A DNA stretch of 64,000 bases from Vagococcus penaei (GTDB lineage Bacteria > Bacillota > Bacilli > Lactobacillales > Vagococcaceae): contig NZ_CP019609.1 of assembly GCF_001998885.1 (NCBI RefSeq), forward strand, positions 124,001-188,000, in the 5' to 3' direction. Under the pieces are notes generated by a model, which was given only the letters and a program-made list of their open reading frames with translations, did not search any database and was not told where the DNA came from. The stretch's first letter is position 1, and the number at the start of each line of letters is the position of its first letter. Positions 36,171-45,296 of this stretch are shown here, one piece after another. The translations under genes and the position numbers were made by a program.

Positions 36171-38822
36171 TTATTTTGCATCATACCATGTATCACCAAC
36201 ACTACTATCAGCTAAAAGCGGGACGTGAAGGTCAACAGCATGTGCCATAGTTTCTTCAACTAATTGTTGTAATTTTTCAATTTCTTCTTCTGGTGCTTCA
36301 AAGACTAGCTCATCATGAACCTGTAAAAGCATAGTTGCCTGCATATTTTCTTCTTTTAATCTCTCAGATATTTTAATCATGGCAATCTTTAAAATATCTG
36401 CCGCACTACCTTGGATAGGCGTGTTAATTGCCGTTCTCTCAGCAAATGAGCGTAAATTAAAATTTCGTGAATTGATGTCCGGTAAATAACGACGACGGTG
36501 GTACAATGTTTCAACATAGCCTAACTCTTTCGCATCACGAACAATTGATTCCATATATGTTTTTACACCAGGATATTTTTCAAAATAACGGTCAATAAAC
36601 GCTTTAGCTTCTTTACGTGAAATCCCTAGGTTCTGAGATAATCCATAGTCGCTAATTCCATAAACAACTCCGAAGTTAACAGCTTTTGCTTGACGTCGAG
36701 TGTTGCCATCGATATCTTCAGGATTAGCAATATCAAAGACACGCATAGCTGTTGCAGCATGAATATCTTCACCGTTAATGAACGCTTGTTTTAAGTGTTC
36801 ATCATTTGAAATATGAGCTAAAACCCGCAATTCAATTTGGGAATAATCAGATGAAAATAATTTCCACCCTTTTTGACGTGGGACAAATGCTTGACGTATT
36901 TTACGACCTTCTTCTAAACGAATTGGAATATTTTGTAAGTTGGGGTCAACAGAACTTAAACGACCTGTTTGCGTCAAAGTTTGTAAGTAACGTGTGTGAA
37001 TTTTATGATCCGCAAAAATAACCTTTAGTAATCCTTCAACATAAGTCGATTGAATTTTCGCCAATTGACGATATTCTAAAATATAATCAATGATTGGTGC
37101 TTCATGTTGTAATTTTTCTAGTACGTCGACGGCTGTCGAATAGCCGGTCTTAGTTTTTTTAATAACAGGTAATTTCATTTTTTCAAACAAAATGACACCT
37201 AATTGCTTTGGTGAATTCAAATTAAATTCCTCACCAGCTTCTGTGTAGACTTTTTGTTCAATTTCTTTTAGGCGTTCAGCAAATTCCCCCTTCATTGCCA
37301 CAAGGCGACTAGCATCGACGGTGATTCCTTCGATTTCCATATCTGCTAAAATTTTAGCTAAAGGTAATTCCATCTGATAAAATAAGTCAACTTGCTCTTT
37401 TTCTTCCAATTCACTAGATAATTTATCATATAAATAATCAATGGCTAATACTTTTCGTGCTAAATGCTCAGCAAAGACACTCATATCATCTGGGATGCCT
37501 TTTTTAGCTCCTTTTCCATAGATGACTTCATCACGATCAACATCATGATACCCGAATTTTTCAGATACCTCAGCGACATCATCACTATTATTCGTTGAAT
37601 CAACTATATAAGCAGCCAATAGCGCATCAAATTTCACTTGTTTAAGCTGTTGATTATAACGTCTTAATGCAACATAGGTCCGTTTCATATCATAGGTTTT
37701 TTTAGTCATATCAACATTTTCAATCCATTGTTTAAATAGCGGATGATCAAAAATCAAATCATCTGTAGCGACATATAGATGATTCTGTTTTCCCCATGCT
37801 ACTCCAATAATTGGCGATGTATGATAGTTGTCTTCCAACATTTCAATATAAAGTGACATATCCGATTGAAACATCTCTTCTGTTGGTACATCAACTAATG
37901 TATAGACGATATCTTCTTTTTTTTCAACTGGAATATCAATAGATGATGTATCTAGCTTAGCTAAGAAAGAATTAAAGTCCATTTCTTGATAGAAAGACAC
38001 TAATTTATCCAAGTTCTTCCCTTTATAATCAAGTTCATCGACTGAAATTGTAATGGGACTTTGCGTATCAATCTTAGCTAATCGTTTACTTAATAGTGCT
38101 GTTTCTTTTTCATTAATGAGATTTTCTTTCATTTTACTTTTTTTCAAGTCATCAATGTGCTCATAAACTCCTTCAACAGTTCCAAATTGCGTTAAAAGTT
38201 TAATTGCTGTCTTCTCACCGATTTTAGTCACACCAGGGATGTTATCTGATTGATCACCAGCTAAGCCTTTCATATCCACAATTTGTTCAGGCGTTAGTGT
38301 ATATTTTTCTTTAATATGCTCTGGTGTGTAGCTTTCAATCTCACTCACGCCTTTAACCGTAACTTTAACGGTAATGTGATCATCCGCTAATTGGAGTAAA
38401 TCCTTATCACCAGTTAAAATAACAACTTCGTATTCATCAGATGCGACTTGTTTCGCTAACGTGCCAATGATATCATCGGCTTCATAATTTGCCAATTCAT
38501 AATGTTGTAAACCAAAACCCTCAATTAAATCTCTTAAATAAGGCATTTGTTCCTTAAATTCACTTGGAGTTTTCGAACGACCACCTTTGTATTCATCATA
38601 AAAAGCGTGCCTAAACGTTGTCTTACCTGCATCAAATGCAATCAGTGCATGAGTGGGCTTCTCTGCTTCTAAAATATTTTCTAGCATATTATTAACGGCA
38701 TACAGCGCATTGGTGTGTAACCCGTGTTTATTTTTAAATCGTTCTAATGATTGGTACAAAGCAAAAAAACCGCGAAAAGCGACGCTATTACCATCAACTA
38801 ATAATAATTTCTTTTTTTCCAT
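36171..38822 (-). CDS. polA: DNA polymerase I
   Basis: This 883-residue polymerase has an N-terminal 5'-3' exonuclease (LLVDGNSVAFRGFFAL ... YEADDIIGTLAKQ), a middle 3'-5' exonuclease-like domain (about 305-470) and a C-terminal family A polymerase with SSDYSQIELRVLAH, RRQAKAVNFGVVYGIS and LLQVHDELVFE. The DxE proofreading motif expected near residue 327 reads YIEML, so the proofreading site appears inactive, as in other Bacilli. It leads the polA-mutM-coaE operon. Confidence 0.97.
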   Translation of the reverse strand: MEKKKLLLVDGNSVAFRGFFALYQSLERFKNKHGLHTNALYAVNNMLENILEAEKPTHALIAFDAGKTTFRHAFYDEYKGGRSKTPSEFKEQMPYLRDLIEGFGLQHYELANYEADDIIGTLAKQVASDEYEVVILTGDKDLLQLADDHITVKVTVKGVSEIESYTPEHIKEKYTLTPEQIVDMKGLAGDQSDNIPGVTKIGEKTAIKLLTQFGTVEGVYEHIDDLKKSKMKENLINEKETALLSKRLAKIDTQSPITISVDELDYKGKNLDKLVSFYQEMDFNSFLAKLDTSSIDIPVEKKEDIVYTLVDVPTEEMFQSDMSLYIEMLEDNYHTSPIIGVAWGKQNHLYVATDDLIFDHPLFKQWIENVDMTKKTYDMKRTYVALRRYNQQLKQVKFDALLAAYIVDSTNNSDDVAEVSEKFGYHDVDRDEVIYGKGAKKGIPDDMSVFAEHLARKVLAIDYLYDKLSSELEEKEQVDLFYQMELPLAKILADMEIEGITVDASRLVAMKGEFAERLKEIEQKVYTEAGEEFNLNSPKQLGVILFEKMKLPVIKKTKTGYSTAVDVLEKLQHEAPIIDYILEYRQLAKIQSTYVEGLLKVIFADHKIHTRYLQTLTQTGRLSSVDPNLQNIPIRLEEGRKIRQAFVPRQKGWKLFSSDYSQIELRVLAHISNDEHLKQAFINGEDIHAATAMRVFDIANPEDIDGNTRRQAKAVNFGVVYGISDYGLSQNLGISRKEAKAFIDRYFEKYPGVKTYMESIVRDAKELGYVETLYHRRRYLPDINSRNFNLRSFAERTAINTPIQGSAADILKIAMIKISERLKEENMQATMLLQVHDELVFEAPEEEIEKLQQLVEETMAHAVDLHVPLLADSSVGDTWYDAK

Positions 38823-38884
38823 TTAGACACCTCTTCTATCCTTATCACCTTATTCTAACAAAAAATAGGTTGCTTTGCGAAAAG

Positions 38885-38924
38885 AAAAAACTCATGAGTC
38901 AATTTCTCATGAGTTTCTCTTTTA
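38885..38924 (-). terminator. Terminator downstream of the DUF1648-type gene
   Basis: GAAACTCATGAG pairs with CTCATGAGTTT across a 7-nt loop on the minus strand and runs into TTTTTTC. It separates the 38922 gene from polA. Confidence 0.8.
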
Positions 38925-40031
38925 ATTACCTAATACAGCAATCATTACGATTGGAAAGACAATAACAACTACTAATAAAAACCAACTTTGCCAATGAGCA
39001 AAATTCAATGATAACCCAGTCCCAACTTTTTTCTCAACCCAAATACTTGGATCATTAGTATTCCAATAAATCAAACCAAACTTCCAAAATTTATCATCTT
39101 TCATCATATCAAAATTAATATTAGGTGTCAGTTGCTCACCGCTTTGGCGATATTTAATACCTAAATATAAATTAATCCCTATAGTTCCAACTAACGTCCA
39201 AATCACAACTGGTAATAATAAACCATAGTTAGCATCAGGAGTAACTGTGACAACTTGAATCATCGTTAGTAAAATTTGGATAAAAATTGAAGATATCAGC
39301 AAGCCTATCGAAGAAATGCGTCGAAATTTCATATCATTTGCTAAGTAGATACTAGTTTTCTCACTTGCTAACTGTTGCTTAGCTTGTTTAAATCCGCGAT
39401 TAGTTAATACAAAAACTCCAAGTAAAAATAACTGTAATATGGGCATCGTCATTACATGTAGTGGTGATTTGGATACAAATGCATCAGGCTCCATTTGAAA
39501 ATTAAAATTAGTAGGAATTTCGCTAGGAATTTTACTATAAGTTAGCAGTGTATAAACAACTCCCACTAATAAAATCAAACAATTAATCCCCACGATTAAC
39601 CAGTTTGACACCAAAATTAAATTTTGTCTGAAATTCAAGTCCAGACGAATCGTTGATTGAGAATTACTAACATTTTTTTGACTTAAATAACAGATTAATT
39701 TCTTTCTTGTGTCTGCATAAAGAATAAAATAAACAATAAAAATTAGTAAAATAGCTAATCCCAGATAACCAGAAAAAATCATCTCATTCTCTTTTGTTAG
39801 AGGTAGATTATTAAAGACAATTAGCGGTAAACAAAGTGGAACGTTAAGCCACAGCATTCCTTTGATAAAACGTTTTCCCATTTTTTTTATGTCAGGATCG
39901 TTTTGTAAACTGCTAGGAATGGTAATTCCAAATAGATTACTACGACGGCTATATAAAGGCGTTAATCCCATTGTTACATCAATTGCAATTATTAAAACTG
40001 ACATGATACTTGTCATCACCATGTTAATCAT
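38922..40031 (-). CDS. DUF1648/DUF5808-type integral membrane protein
   Basis: This 369-residue polytopic protein has about eight helices. It has the DUF1648-like SKIPSEIPTNFNFQMEPDAF segment after a membrane helix (about residues 165-185) and the C-terminal DDKFWKFGLIYWNTNDPSIWVEKKVGTG pattern of DUF5808. Proteins of this type usually follow a short GntR/YtrA regulator and are linked to cell-envelope stress, with no defined biochemical activity. It overlaps the regulator gene by 8 bases and shares its operator-rich promoter. Confidence 0.8.
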   Translation of the reverse strand: MINMVMTSIMSVLIIAIDVTMGLTPLYSRRSNLFGITIPSSLQNDPDIKKMGKRFIKGMLWLNVPLCLPLIVFNNLPLTKENEMIFSGYLGLAILLIFIVYFILYADTRKKLICYLSQKNVSNSQSTIRLDLNFRQNLILVSNWLIVGINCLILLVGVVYTLLTYSKIPSEIPTNFNFQMEPDAFVSKSPLHVMTMPILQLFLLGVFVLTNRGFKQAKQQLASEKTSIYLANDMKFRRISSIGLLISSIFIQILLTMIQVVTVTPDANYGLLLPVVIWTLVGTIGINLYLGIKYRQSGEQLTPNINFDMMKDDKFWKFGLIYWNTNDPSIWVEKKVGTGLSLNFAHWQSWFLLVVVIVFPIVMIAVLGN

Positions 40032-40419
40032 TCCCCTTCATAATATCTTCCGTTACTTTTGCTTGCCACTCACTGAATTCTTCATAGGATAAATTAAACA
40101 TGGCTGCATCAATCAAAATTTGACGTAAACGTTCATTAAATTCTTTTTTTAAAGTCCGATTCATTTGTCGTTTAGACAACGCTCCGACTTTAAAACCTTT
40201 GGTATCTTTGACTAAAATTCCCTCAGCGACTAATTGTTTATAAGATTTATTAACCGTATGCATATTAATTCCAATATCTCCAGCTAAGTTCCTGATACTG
40301 GGTAAAAATTCTCCTTGTCTCAAGCTACCAGTAATGATTAATCGTTTGATTTCATAAATAAGTTGTAGATAAACAGGTATATCTGATTCAATATCAATAT
40401 TGATAAACAAAGGTTCCAC
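40024..40419 (-). CDS. GntR-family regulator, YtrA subfamily
   Basis: This 131-residue short GntR protein has the N-terminal winged helix PVYLQLIYEIKRLIITGSLRQGEFLPSIRNLAGDIGINMHTVNKSYKQLVAEGIL followed by a two-helix dimerisation tail and no large effector domain, as in YtrA. It probably represses its own operon through the two tandem 23-bp palindromes at 40426-40474. The membrane protein encoded downstream overlaps it. Confidence 0.92.
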   Translation of the reverse strand: MEPLFINIDIESDIPVYLQLIYEIKRLIITGSLRQGEFLPSIRNLAGDIGINMHTVNKSYKQLVAEGILVKDTKGFKVGALSKRQMNRTLKKEFNERLRQILIDAAMFNLSYEEFSEWQAKVTEDIMKGND

Positions 40420-40425
40420 CTCTTT

Positions 40426-40474
40426 TCGTTATATATATACTATAACAATTTTTGTTATATGTAAAGTATAACAA
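40426..40474 (-). promoter_or_regulatory. Promoter and two tandem palindromic operators of the YtrA-like operon
   Basis: Two 23-bp copies of TTGTTATA-N7-TATAACAA occur at 40452-40474 (perfect arms) and 40426-40448 (one mismatch). They enclose a minus-strand promoter with -35 TTTACA (40465-40460), a 17-bp spacer and -10 TAGTAT (40442-40437). One operator covers the -35 and the other the -10 and start region, an ideal arrangement for autorepression. Confidence 0.8.
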
Positions 40475-40484
40475 TTTTTGATGC

Positions 40485-40520
40485 AAAAAAAAGCCCCTAA
40501 TTACTATTAGGGACCGATTT
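40485..40520 (-). terminator. Terminator of the Bax-inhibitor-1 gene
   Basis: On the minus strand CCCTAAT-AGTA-ATTAGGG with flanking pairs is followed by CTTTTTTTT. It lies 8-40 bases after the stop of the 40528 gene. Confidence 0.85.
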
Positions 40521-40527
40521 TTTTAAA

Positions 40528-41211
40528 TTAGTCGCGGCTAAAAATTCTTAAAAAGGCATAGAACAAGTTAATCAAATCTAAATATAAACTTAAAGCACAA
40601 TAGATAGCTAAGTTTGATGTTGCTTGATCACCCATTTGAGAATAGAGAACTTTAATTTTTTGGTTATCGTATGCTGTAAGTCCAGCAAATACAACAACCA
40701 TTGCTAATGAAATAAAGAAATCAACAGGGCTACTTTTTAATAAAAATATATTTAGTAATGAGGCAATAATAATCCCTAAAACTAAACTATATAACGCATG
40801 TCCAATAGCGCTTAGATCTTTTTTAATAACCACACCAACTACAGACATTGCAATAAATGTTGCAGCAGAAGTTACAAATGCATTAACAATTGTGCCTCCA
40901 GAATAAAGTTGTAAAGTAATGGATAATGTGACACCTGTTAAAGCCGAATATGCGATATAACCGATAATCGACTTACCAGAATCACTAAACGCATTTTTAC
41001 CTAGATAAAAAACTAATACTAATTGCGCGATCCAAATACCCCAAAAAGCAAACGAACTTGTAGCTAATAATGCAGCCATCTGAGCTTTAAAAACTGTTAA
41101 AACTAAAAACGATGTCAATGCACTAATACCAATTCCTAAGCCTAAAAAACCGTAAACTTTACTATAAAATTTTGACAAGCCACTTGCTTGTGTATGTTCC
41201 ATATTATTCAT
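40528..41211 (-). CDS. Bax inhibitor-1/YccA family membrane protein
   Basis: This 227-residue protein has seven membrane helices. The family's conserved aspartates lie in the last helices (LTAYDNQKIKVLYSQMG and the C-terminal LYLDLINLFYAFLRIF). BI-1 family members are pH-sensitive calcium-leak channels or protease-associated proteins; the bacterial role is not settled. Its start overlaps the preceding MaoC-like gene by 8 bases, so the pair is coupled. Confidence 0.93.
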   Translation of the reverse strand: MNNMEHTQASGLSKFYSKVYGFLGLGIGISALTSFLVLTVFKAQMAALLATSSFAFWGIWIAQLVLVFYLGKNAFSDSGKSIIGYIAYSALTGVTLSITLQLYSGGTIVNAFVTSAATFIAMSVVGVVIKKDLSAIGHALYSLVLGIIIASLLNIFLLKSSPVDFFISLAMVVVFAGLTAYDNQKIKVLYSQMGDQATSNLAIYCALSLYLDLINLFYAFLRIFSRD

Positions 41212-41686
41212 TGTTAATTGTCACTTCCTCTTCAATTTGAGTTGTTTTAATTAATTTTGGAGGATGAACCATAACCACACTATCTAAAACTCGATCATCT
41301 TCATAATTATGTGCTTTGATTGAGATAGTTACTACATCTTTCATTTTATCAATTTTAATAACTTCAAAATGAAACGTGAGCGTCTCATAATGATAAACTG
41401 GTTGAACTAAATTAAACGAAAAATTAACAATGTTTGATCCAGGTCCGGGCAGATGTTTTGAAATCGTACTAGAAATAATCCCCATCAACATAATTGTTGG
41501 TACGATTGGTTGTTCATACTCAGTTTCCTTACCATAATCATGTTGAATAAACAGTGGATTAGCATCATTCGTTAACCCTAAATACAGCAATAACTGACTG
41601 TCTTCGATTGTTTCAGTCAAACTTATCGATTGTCCTTCAACTAACTCATCAATTGTTTTTCCGATTTTTCTAGAATAGTTTAGCAT
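41204..41686 (-). CDS. MaoC-like hotdog-fold protein
   Basis: This 160-residue protein of the hotdog superfamily resembles MaoC/FabZ-type hydratases: GLTNDANPLFIQHDYGKETEYEQPIVPTIMLMGIISSTISKHLPGPGSNI carries the hydratase-2 pattern (D-N-P-H-like acid and G-P loops), then NFSFNLVQPVYHYETL. It could hydrate or bind an acyl-CoA or acyl-ACP, but the pathway is not evident here. The start is uncertain: the ATG before LNYSRKIG is 13 bases from GGAGG, and the upstream GTG falls inside that site. Confidence 0.78.
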   Translation of the reverse strand: MLNYSRKIGKTIDELVEGQSISLTETIEDSQLLLYLGLTNDANPLFIQHDYGKETEYEQPIVPTIMLMGIISSTISKHLPGPGSNIVNFSFNLVQPVYHYETLTFHFEVIKIDKMKDVVTISIKAHNYEDDRVLDSVVMVHPPKLIKTTQIEEEVTINNE

Positions 41687-41756
41687 TATAATATACACAC
41701 CTCCAATGATTACATTTTACCAGTATTTGCTACAGATACCTATCAAAATGCTTTTA

Positions 41757-43094
41757 TTACATATTATTTTTACGCGTACTACTTAATAATTTTTCATATG
41801 CAGCTTCAAACTTTTGTACGTCGCCTGCTCCCATGAAAATAACTACAGCTTCGTGATAATCAAGTAATGGTGATAGATTTTCAACTTTTAATACTTGTCC
41901 ACCTTTACTTACTTTGTTACCTAAATCTTCAATTTTTACAGCACCAGCATCTTCACGTGCTGATCCAAAAATATCGCATAAGTAAACTTTATCAGCTAAG
42001 TCCAATGATTCAGCAAATTCGTCTAAAAGAGCGATTGTTCGAGTAAAGGTATGTGGTTGAAAGACAGCAATAATTTCTTTACCAGGATACTTTTGACGGG
42101 CCGCATCAATTGTTGCTTTAATTTCGGCGGGATGATGGGCATAATCATCAACGACAATCATGTCATTCACTTGTTTCTCACTAAAGCGGCGTTTAACCCC
42201 ATTAAACGTTTGTAACTCGTGAGAAACTTCTTTCATATTCAATCCTTCAAGATAAGCAATTGAAATGACACCTAATGCATTTAGTACATTGTGTAAACCA
42301 TAAGCCGGTACAATAAAGTGACCAATATTTTTTTCGTTATGCAAAACATCAAAACGAGAACCTTCAGTTGTACGTTCAATATTAATTGCCTGAAAATCAT
42401 CTTTATCAGTAACACCATAGTAATAAATAGGAACAGTGGTTTTTAATTTTCTGAGATTAACATCATCACCAAAAGCAACAATACCTTTTTTGACACCAGA
42501 ACTAAATGTTTGAAAAGCGTCAAAAACATCATCGATTCCCTTATAGTAGTCAGGGTGATCGAAATCAATATTAGTAATAATGGCGTAATCTGGTTCATAA
42601 GATAAGAAGTGTCGACGGTATTCGCACGCTTCAAAAGCAAAGAATTGTGCCCCAGGTACACCGTGTCCCGTTCCATCGCCAATCAAATAACTTGTAGGCG
42701 CCACTCCAGATAATACATGCGCTAACATACCTGTCGTACTAGTTTTCCCATGTGATCCTGTAACAGCAATGCTTGTATAGTCATTAATAAATTGCCCTAA
42801 GAATTTATGGTAGCGAATAACAGGCATCCCTTTTTTAAGTGCTGCCTTAATTTCGACATGGCTGTCTGGAAAAGCATTTCCTGCGATAACGACAAGATCG
42901 CCATCAATATTTTTTTCAGAAAAAGGCATAATTGATACATTTTCTTTTTCTAGTTCATGTTGAGTAAAAAAATATTCCTCAACGTCAGAACCTTGTACAT
43001 TGAAACCTTTTTGATGTAATAGTAGAGCTAAAGAGCTCATACCTGATCCTTTAATACCTACAAAATGGTAAGTATTATTTTTATGAATTTCCAT
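41757..43094 (-). CDS. murC: UDP-N-acetylmuramate--L-alanine ligase
   Basis: This 445-residue Mur ligase adds L-alanine to UDP-MurNAc, the first amino acid of the peptidoglycan stem. It has the N-terminal Rossmann [20 protein letters not shown], the ATP-binding loop [17 protein letters not shown], and [18 protein letters not shown] with [10 protein letters not shown] in the C-terminal domain. It is a single transcription unit with its own leader between 43095 and 43182. Confidence 0.97.
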   Translation of the reverse strand: MEIHKNNTYHFVGIKGSGMSSLALLLHQKGFNVQGSDVEEYFFTQHELEKENVSIMPFSEKNIDGDLVVIAGNAFPDSHVEIKAALKKGMPVIRYHKFLGQFINDYTSIAVTGSHGKTSTTGMLAHVLSGVAPTSYLIGDGTGHGVPGAQFFAFEACEYRRHFLSYEPDYAIITNIDFDHPDYYKGIDDVFDAFQTFSSGVKKGIVAFGDDVNLRKLKTTVPIYYYGVTDKDDFQAINIERTTEGSRFDVLHNEKNIGHFIVPAYGLHNVLNALGVISIAYLEGLNMKEVSHELQTFNGVKRRFSEKQVNDMIVVDDYAHHPAEIKATIDAARQKYPGKEIIAVFQPHTFTRTIALLDEFAESLDLADKVYLCDIFGSAREDAGAVKIEDLGNKVSKGGQVLKVENLSPLLDYHEAVVIFMGAGDVQKFEAAYEKLLSSTRKNNM

Positions 43095-43181
43095 AAAAAT
43101 CCCCTTTTCTGTTTGACTAACAATTTATAACCATAAAAAGTTACGCAGTCAATATTATCTTACATTTTAATCTATTTTTCA

Positions 43182-43222
43182 ATAAAAAAACTTACATTGA
43201 TCATAAAAAACAATGCAAGTTT
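43182..43222 (-). terminator. Terminator of the disordered-protein gene upstream of murC
   Basis: AAACTTGCATTG / CAATGTAAGTTT (one G-U pair, 11-nt loop), then TTTTTTATT on the minus strand. The first arm overlaps the stop codon of the 43221 gene. Confidence 0.8.
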
Positions 43223-43985
43223 AATCGAAATAATGACCGGCAGACGATGTATTTTCATCAGCCATAATACCACTTAATGATTTATCTAAACGCTGATGTT
43301 TATTTTCATTCTTTGGTTCAGTCGCTGTTTCCAAATAATCTGGGTCAAATGCCATTCTAAGTTGATTTTCATCAGCAGTTTTACGAAGTTCTGACATTAA
43401 TTCCTGCTTGTTTTCGACACTTTTTAGTTTTGTATCATAAGTATCATCAATCATAGATGCTGGAATATGTTTGGGTTTAAAAATTTTGCCTTCGTCGTCG
43501 CCTGGCAAATGATAACTCGATTGAAATTGTTGTCTTGAACGTCCACGGTTTTGATAACGTGCTTTACCAAGTCGATCTGTTTCTACTAATCGATTGGAAA
43601 AGTTCGACTGCTCAGACTTCAAACTATTGGATTTATTACCCGTTGTATAATTTTTTTGCGCAATTTTTTTATCAGGCAAAGTCAAATGTTTCTCATGAAA
43701 AGGTGTTTTCGCCTGAATATTTCGCGATGTTCTTGGTGAGCTATACACTTGTTTCTGACTTTCCATTCGGTCAGATCCAAAATAATCTGGCTCATCAGTC
43801 ATCTCAACAGGGTCTATTTCTGACTCTTGACTAGATAAGTTAAATTTTGTTCTATGGACAAAACCATCATCTAAGAAATCTTGAAATAAATCACGTTCTT
43901 TTTTAGTTTTTAATTTTACACCTTCATCATCATCATATGCAGGAAAACGGAAGTGTTTTCTAGTTCTTGACTGTCTTTCCATCAT
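43221..43985 (-). CDS. Hydrophilic, largely disordered protein of unknown function
   Basis: This 254-residue protein has no hydrophobic core, is rich in K, R, S, D and N, and has scattered short conserved-looking pieces: RKHFRFPAYDDDEGVKLK at the N-terminus, PDYFGSDRM, KHIPASMIDDTYD, and MAFDPDYLE near the C-terminus. There is no membrane segment and no enzyme motif. The location next to murC hints at a cell-division or envelope adaptor, but that is only context. AAAGGA lies six bases before the chosen ATG. I do not recognise a family. Confidence 0.6.
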   Translation of the reverse strand: MMERQSRTRKHFRFPAYDDDEGVKLKTKKERDLFQDFLDDGFVHRTKFNLSSQESEIDPVEMTDEPDYFGSDRMESQKQVYSSPRTSRNIQAKTPFHEKHLTLPDKKIAQKNYTTGNKSNSLKSEQSNFSNRLVETDRLGKARYQNRGRSRQQFQSSYHLPGDDEGKIFKPKHIPASMIDDTYDTKLKSVENKQELMSELRKTADENQLRMAFDPDYLETATEPKNENKHQRLDKSLSGIMADENTSSAGHYFD

Positions 43986-44032
43986 TATCATTCCTTTTAA
44001 TTAACTAGTGCTAGTTTATCACAAGTGTATCT

Positions 44033-44070
44033 AAAAAAAAAGTTTAGCCAGTCACCCAGCTAAACTTTTA
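44033..44070 (-). terminator. Terminator of the 44068 membrane-protein gene
   Basis: On the minus strand AAAGTTTAGC, a 10-nt loop, and GCTAAACTTT followed by TTTTTT. The stem starts at the stop codon. Confidence 0.85.
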
Positions 44071-44400
44071 GGTTAAACTATGGAATATTTGCCATAATAC
44101 TGGAATATACACATCAAAAATAGGCGCTAAAATACAAAAAGCTATAACACTGAAAATTAATACACCTATTACTACGCTACTAATTTTACGAGATTTTCTT
44201 AATATCATAAATATTAGCAATATTAGCATACTAATAACCAAAATAACCGCAAGTTCTTTTGATGCCACATCAATTACTTGATTATTAGCTAATTTTTTGA
44301 AAATTTGAGAATAAAAAAACCACACTAATTCAATCACATAAAACCCTAATATCAAATACAAGATTGGACCATATTTTTTATTAGTATTTTTTTTAACCAT
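44068..44400 (-). CDS. Small integral membrane protein
   Basis: This 110-residue protein has a basic N-terminus (VKKNTNKKYG) followed by three hydrophobic helices (about residues 12-30, 48-66, 76-95). No recognised family. The ATG after GGAGGAAGAGAAA is preferred to an upstream TTG inside the ribosome site. It stands alone between two terminators. Confidence 0.65.
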   Translation of the reverse strand: MVKKNTNKKYGPILYLILGFYVIELVWFFYSQIFKKLANNQVIDVASKELAVILVISMLILLIFMILRKSRKISSVVIGVLIFSVIAFCILAPIFDVYIPVLWQIFHSLT

Positions 44401-44520
44401 TTTCTCTTCCTCCAATGTAATTATAAAACAAAGTATATCAAATAAACTATATAATGTTAATTAAATTTTGCAGTTTATTACAATGTACTTTGGTTAAAAC
44501 TAATATAATTTTAATTTTTC

Positions 44521-44549
44521 ACACAAGTAAGCGCTTAATATGTTATAAT
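44521..44549 (+). promoter_or_regulatory. Promoter with cre-like palindrome ahead of the candidate sRNA
   Basis: A perfect TATAAT lies at 44544-44549. The -35 region is weak (ACACAA at 44521-44526). Between them is TAAGCGCTTA (44528-44537), and the 14-mer AGTAAGCGCTTAAT matches the cre consensus at most positions. CcpA binding there would occlude RNA polymerase. Confidence 0.55.
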
Positions 44550-44555
44550 CCTTCT

Positions 44556-44624
44556 ATGAATAAACTATAAGGTGCAAACTCCCCCTCCCCCTAAAAATTT
44601 GCGCCTTATGGTTTTACTTTTTTT
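44556..44624 (+). ncRNA. Candidate small regulatory RNA with C-rich loop
   Basis: A transcript from the TATAAT at 44544 would be only about 65-70 nt: a short 5' tail, a 17-bp stem (44562-44578 with 44598-44614, two G-U pairs, otherwise perfect), a 19-nt loop CTCCCCCTCCCCCTAAAAA, and a terminal T-run at 44615-44624. No open frame fits. C-rich single-stranded loops of the UCCC type are used by Firmicutes sRNAs (RsaE/RoxS, RsaI) to pair with the ribosome-binding G-rich regions of mRNAs. The cre-like element in the promoter recalls CcpA-controlled RsaI. Homology to a named RNA is not claimed. Confidence 0.6.
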
Positions 44625-44753
44625 AATCGACTTCAAAAGCGAATTATTCATCAAAATAATACTAATTAGTTTGTGATAATTCATAAATTTTGCTTTGTTC
44701 GTTTTTTTTATGTTATAGTTAAGATGTTAAATAAATATCGAGGAGGATTTTTT

Positions 44754-44948
44754 ATGACTGATCGAGGTTTTACGGATAAGGTAAAAGGGAAAGCAAAAGA
44801 AGTCGCCGGTGATATCACAAATGATCGTGAGAAAAAAGCTGAAGGTTTGGCTGATCAAGCAGTAGGTAAGGCAAAGGAAATGTCATCCAATGCTAAAGAT
44901 ACTGCAGATGAATTAGTCGACAAAGCGAAGAAAAAACTAGATAAATAA
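44754..44948 (+). CDS. CsbD-family stress protein
   Basis: This 64-residue, highly charged helical protein has the CsbD pattern: DKVKGKAKEVAGDITNDREKKAEGLADQAVGKAKE. Members are abundant general-stress proteins with no defined biochemistry. The ATG follows GAGGAGG. The transcript appears to end at the ISL3-end hairpin directly downstream (44963-45006). Confidence 0.9.
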   Translation: MTDRGFTDKVKGKAKEVAGDITNDREKKAEGLADQAVGKAKEMSSNAKDTADELVDKAKKKLDK

Positions 44949-44951
44949 TAA

Positions 44952-45062
44952 GGCTATATCATTTAAAGGACTGATGAATCAAAAATTGATTCATCAGTCC
45001 TTTTTTAGTCTATTTAATTACCAAACCATTTTCTATCCGAAAAAATTTAAGTACCAAATAAA
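44952..45062 (+). mobile_element. Degenerate ISL3 end (left) acting as terminator
   Basis: From GGCTATATCATTTAAAGG on, this follows the left terminus of the complete ISL3 at 57405: same palindrome GGACTGATGAATCA...TGATTCATCAGTCC, then TTTTTTAGT, then a diverged leader with AAATTTAAGTACCA. The inner transposase is absent. The hairpin plus T6 makes a strong plus-strand terminator for csbD. A perfect 32-nt AT palindrome lies further on at 45113-45144, and nothing else was seen up to 45296. Confidence 0.75.
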
Positions 45063-45296
45063 ATCAAAGCCAAAATGGGAGCTATGCTAGTATTTTGCCA
45101 TATTAGAAAATATTATTTATTAAAAATATATTTTTAATAAATAAGACAATTACCGCTTAGGACTAAGTCTTTTTAACACATAAAAGTAGGATAATCAAAG
45201 ATTTTTAACCTTATAGACTTATCTCATTTTTCTAATTTGACAAAGAATACATGTATCATTGTTTTTTATTTTCAAATCTCTAAATTATCTCTAGCT

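Noticed and set aside
43535-43834. 99-codon plus-strand frame
   Set aside because: It is antisense within the disordered-protein gene, which has the better ribosome site and terminator.
45113-45144. Perfect 32-nt palindrome, possible MITE
   Set aside because: It is pure A/T sequence with no duplication or second copy in the window, so chance is likely.
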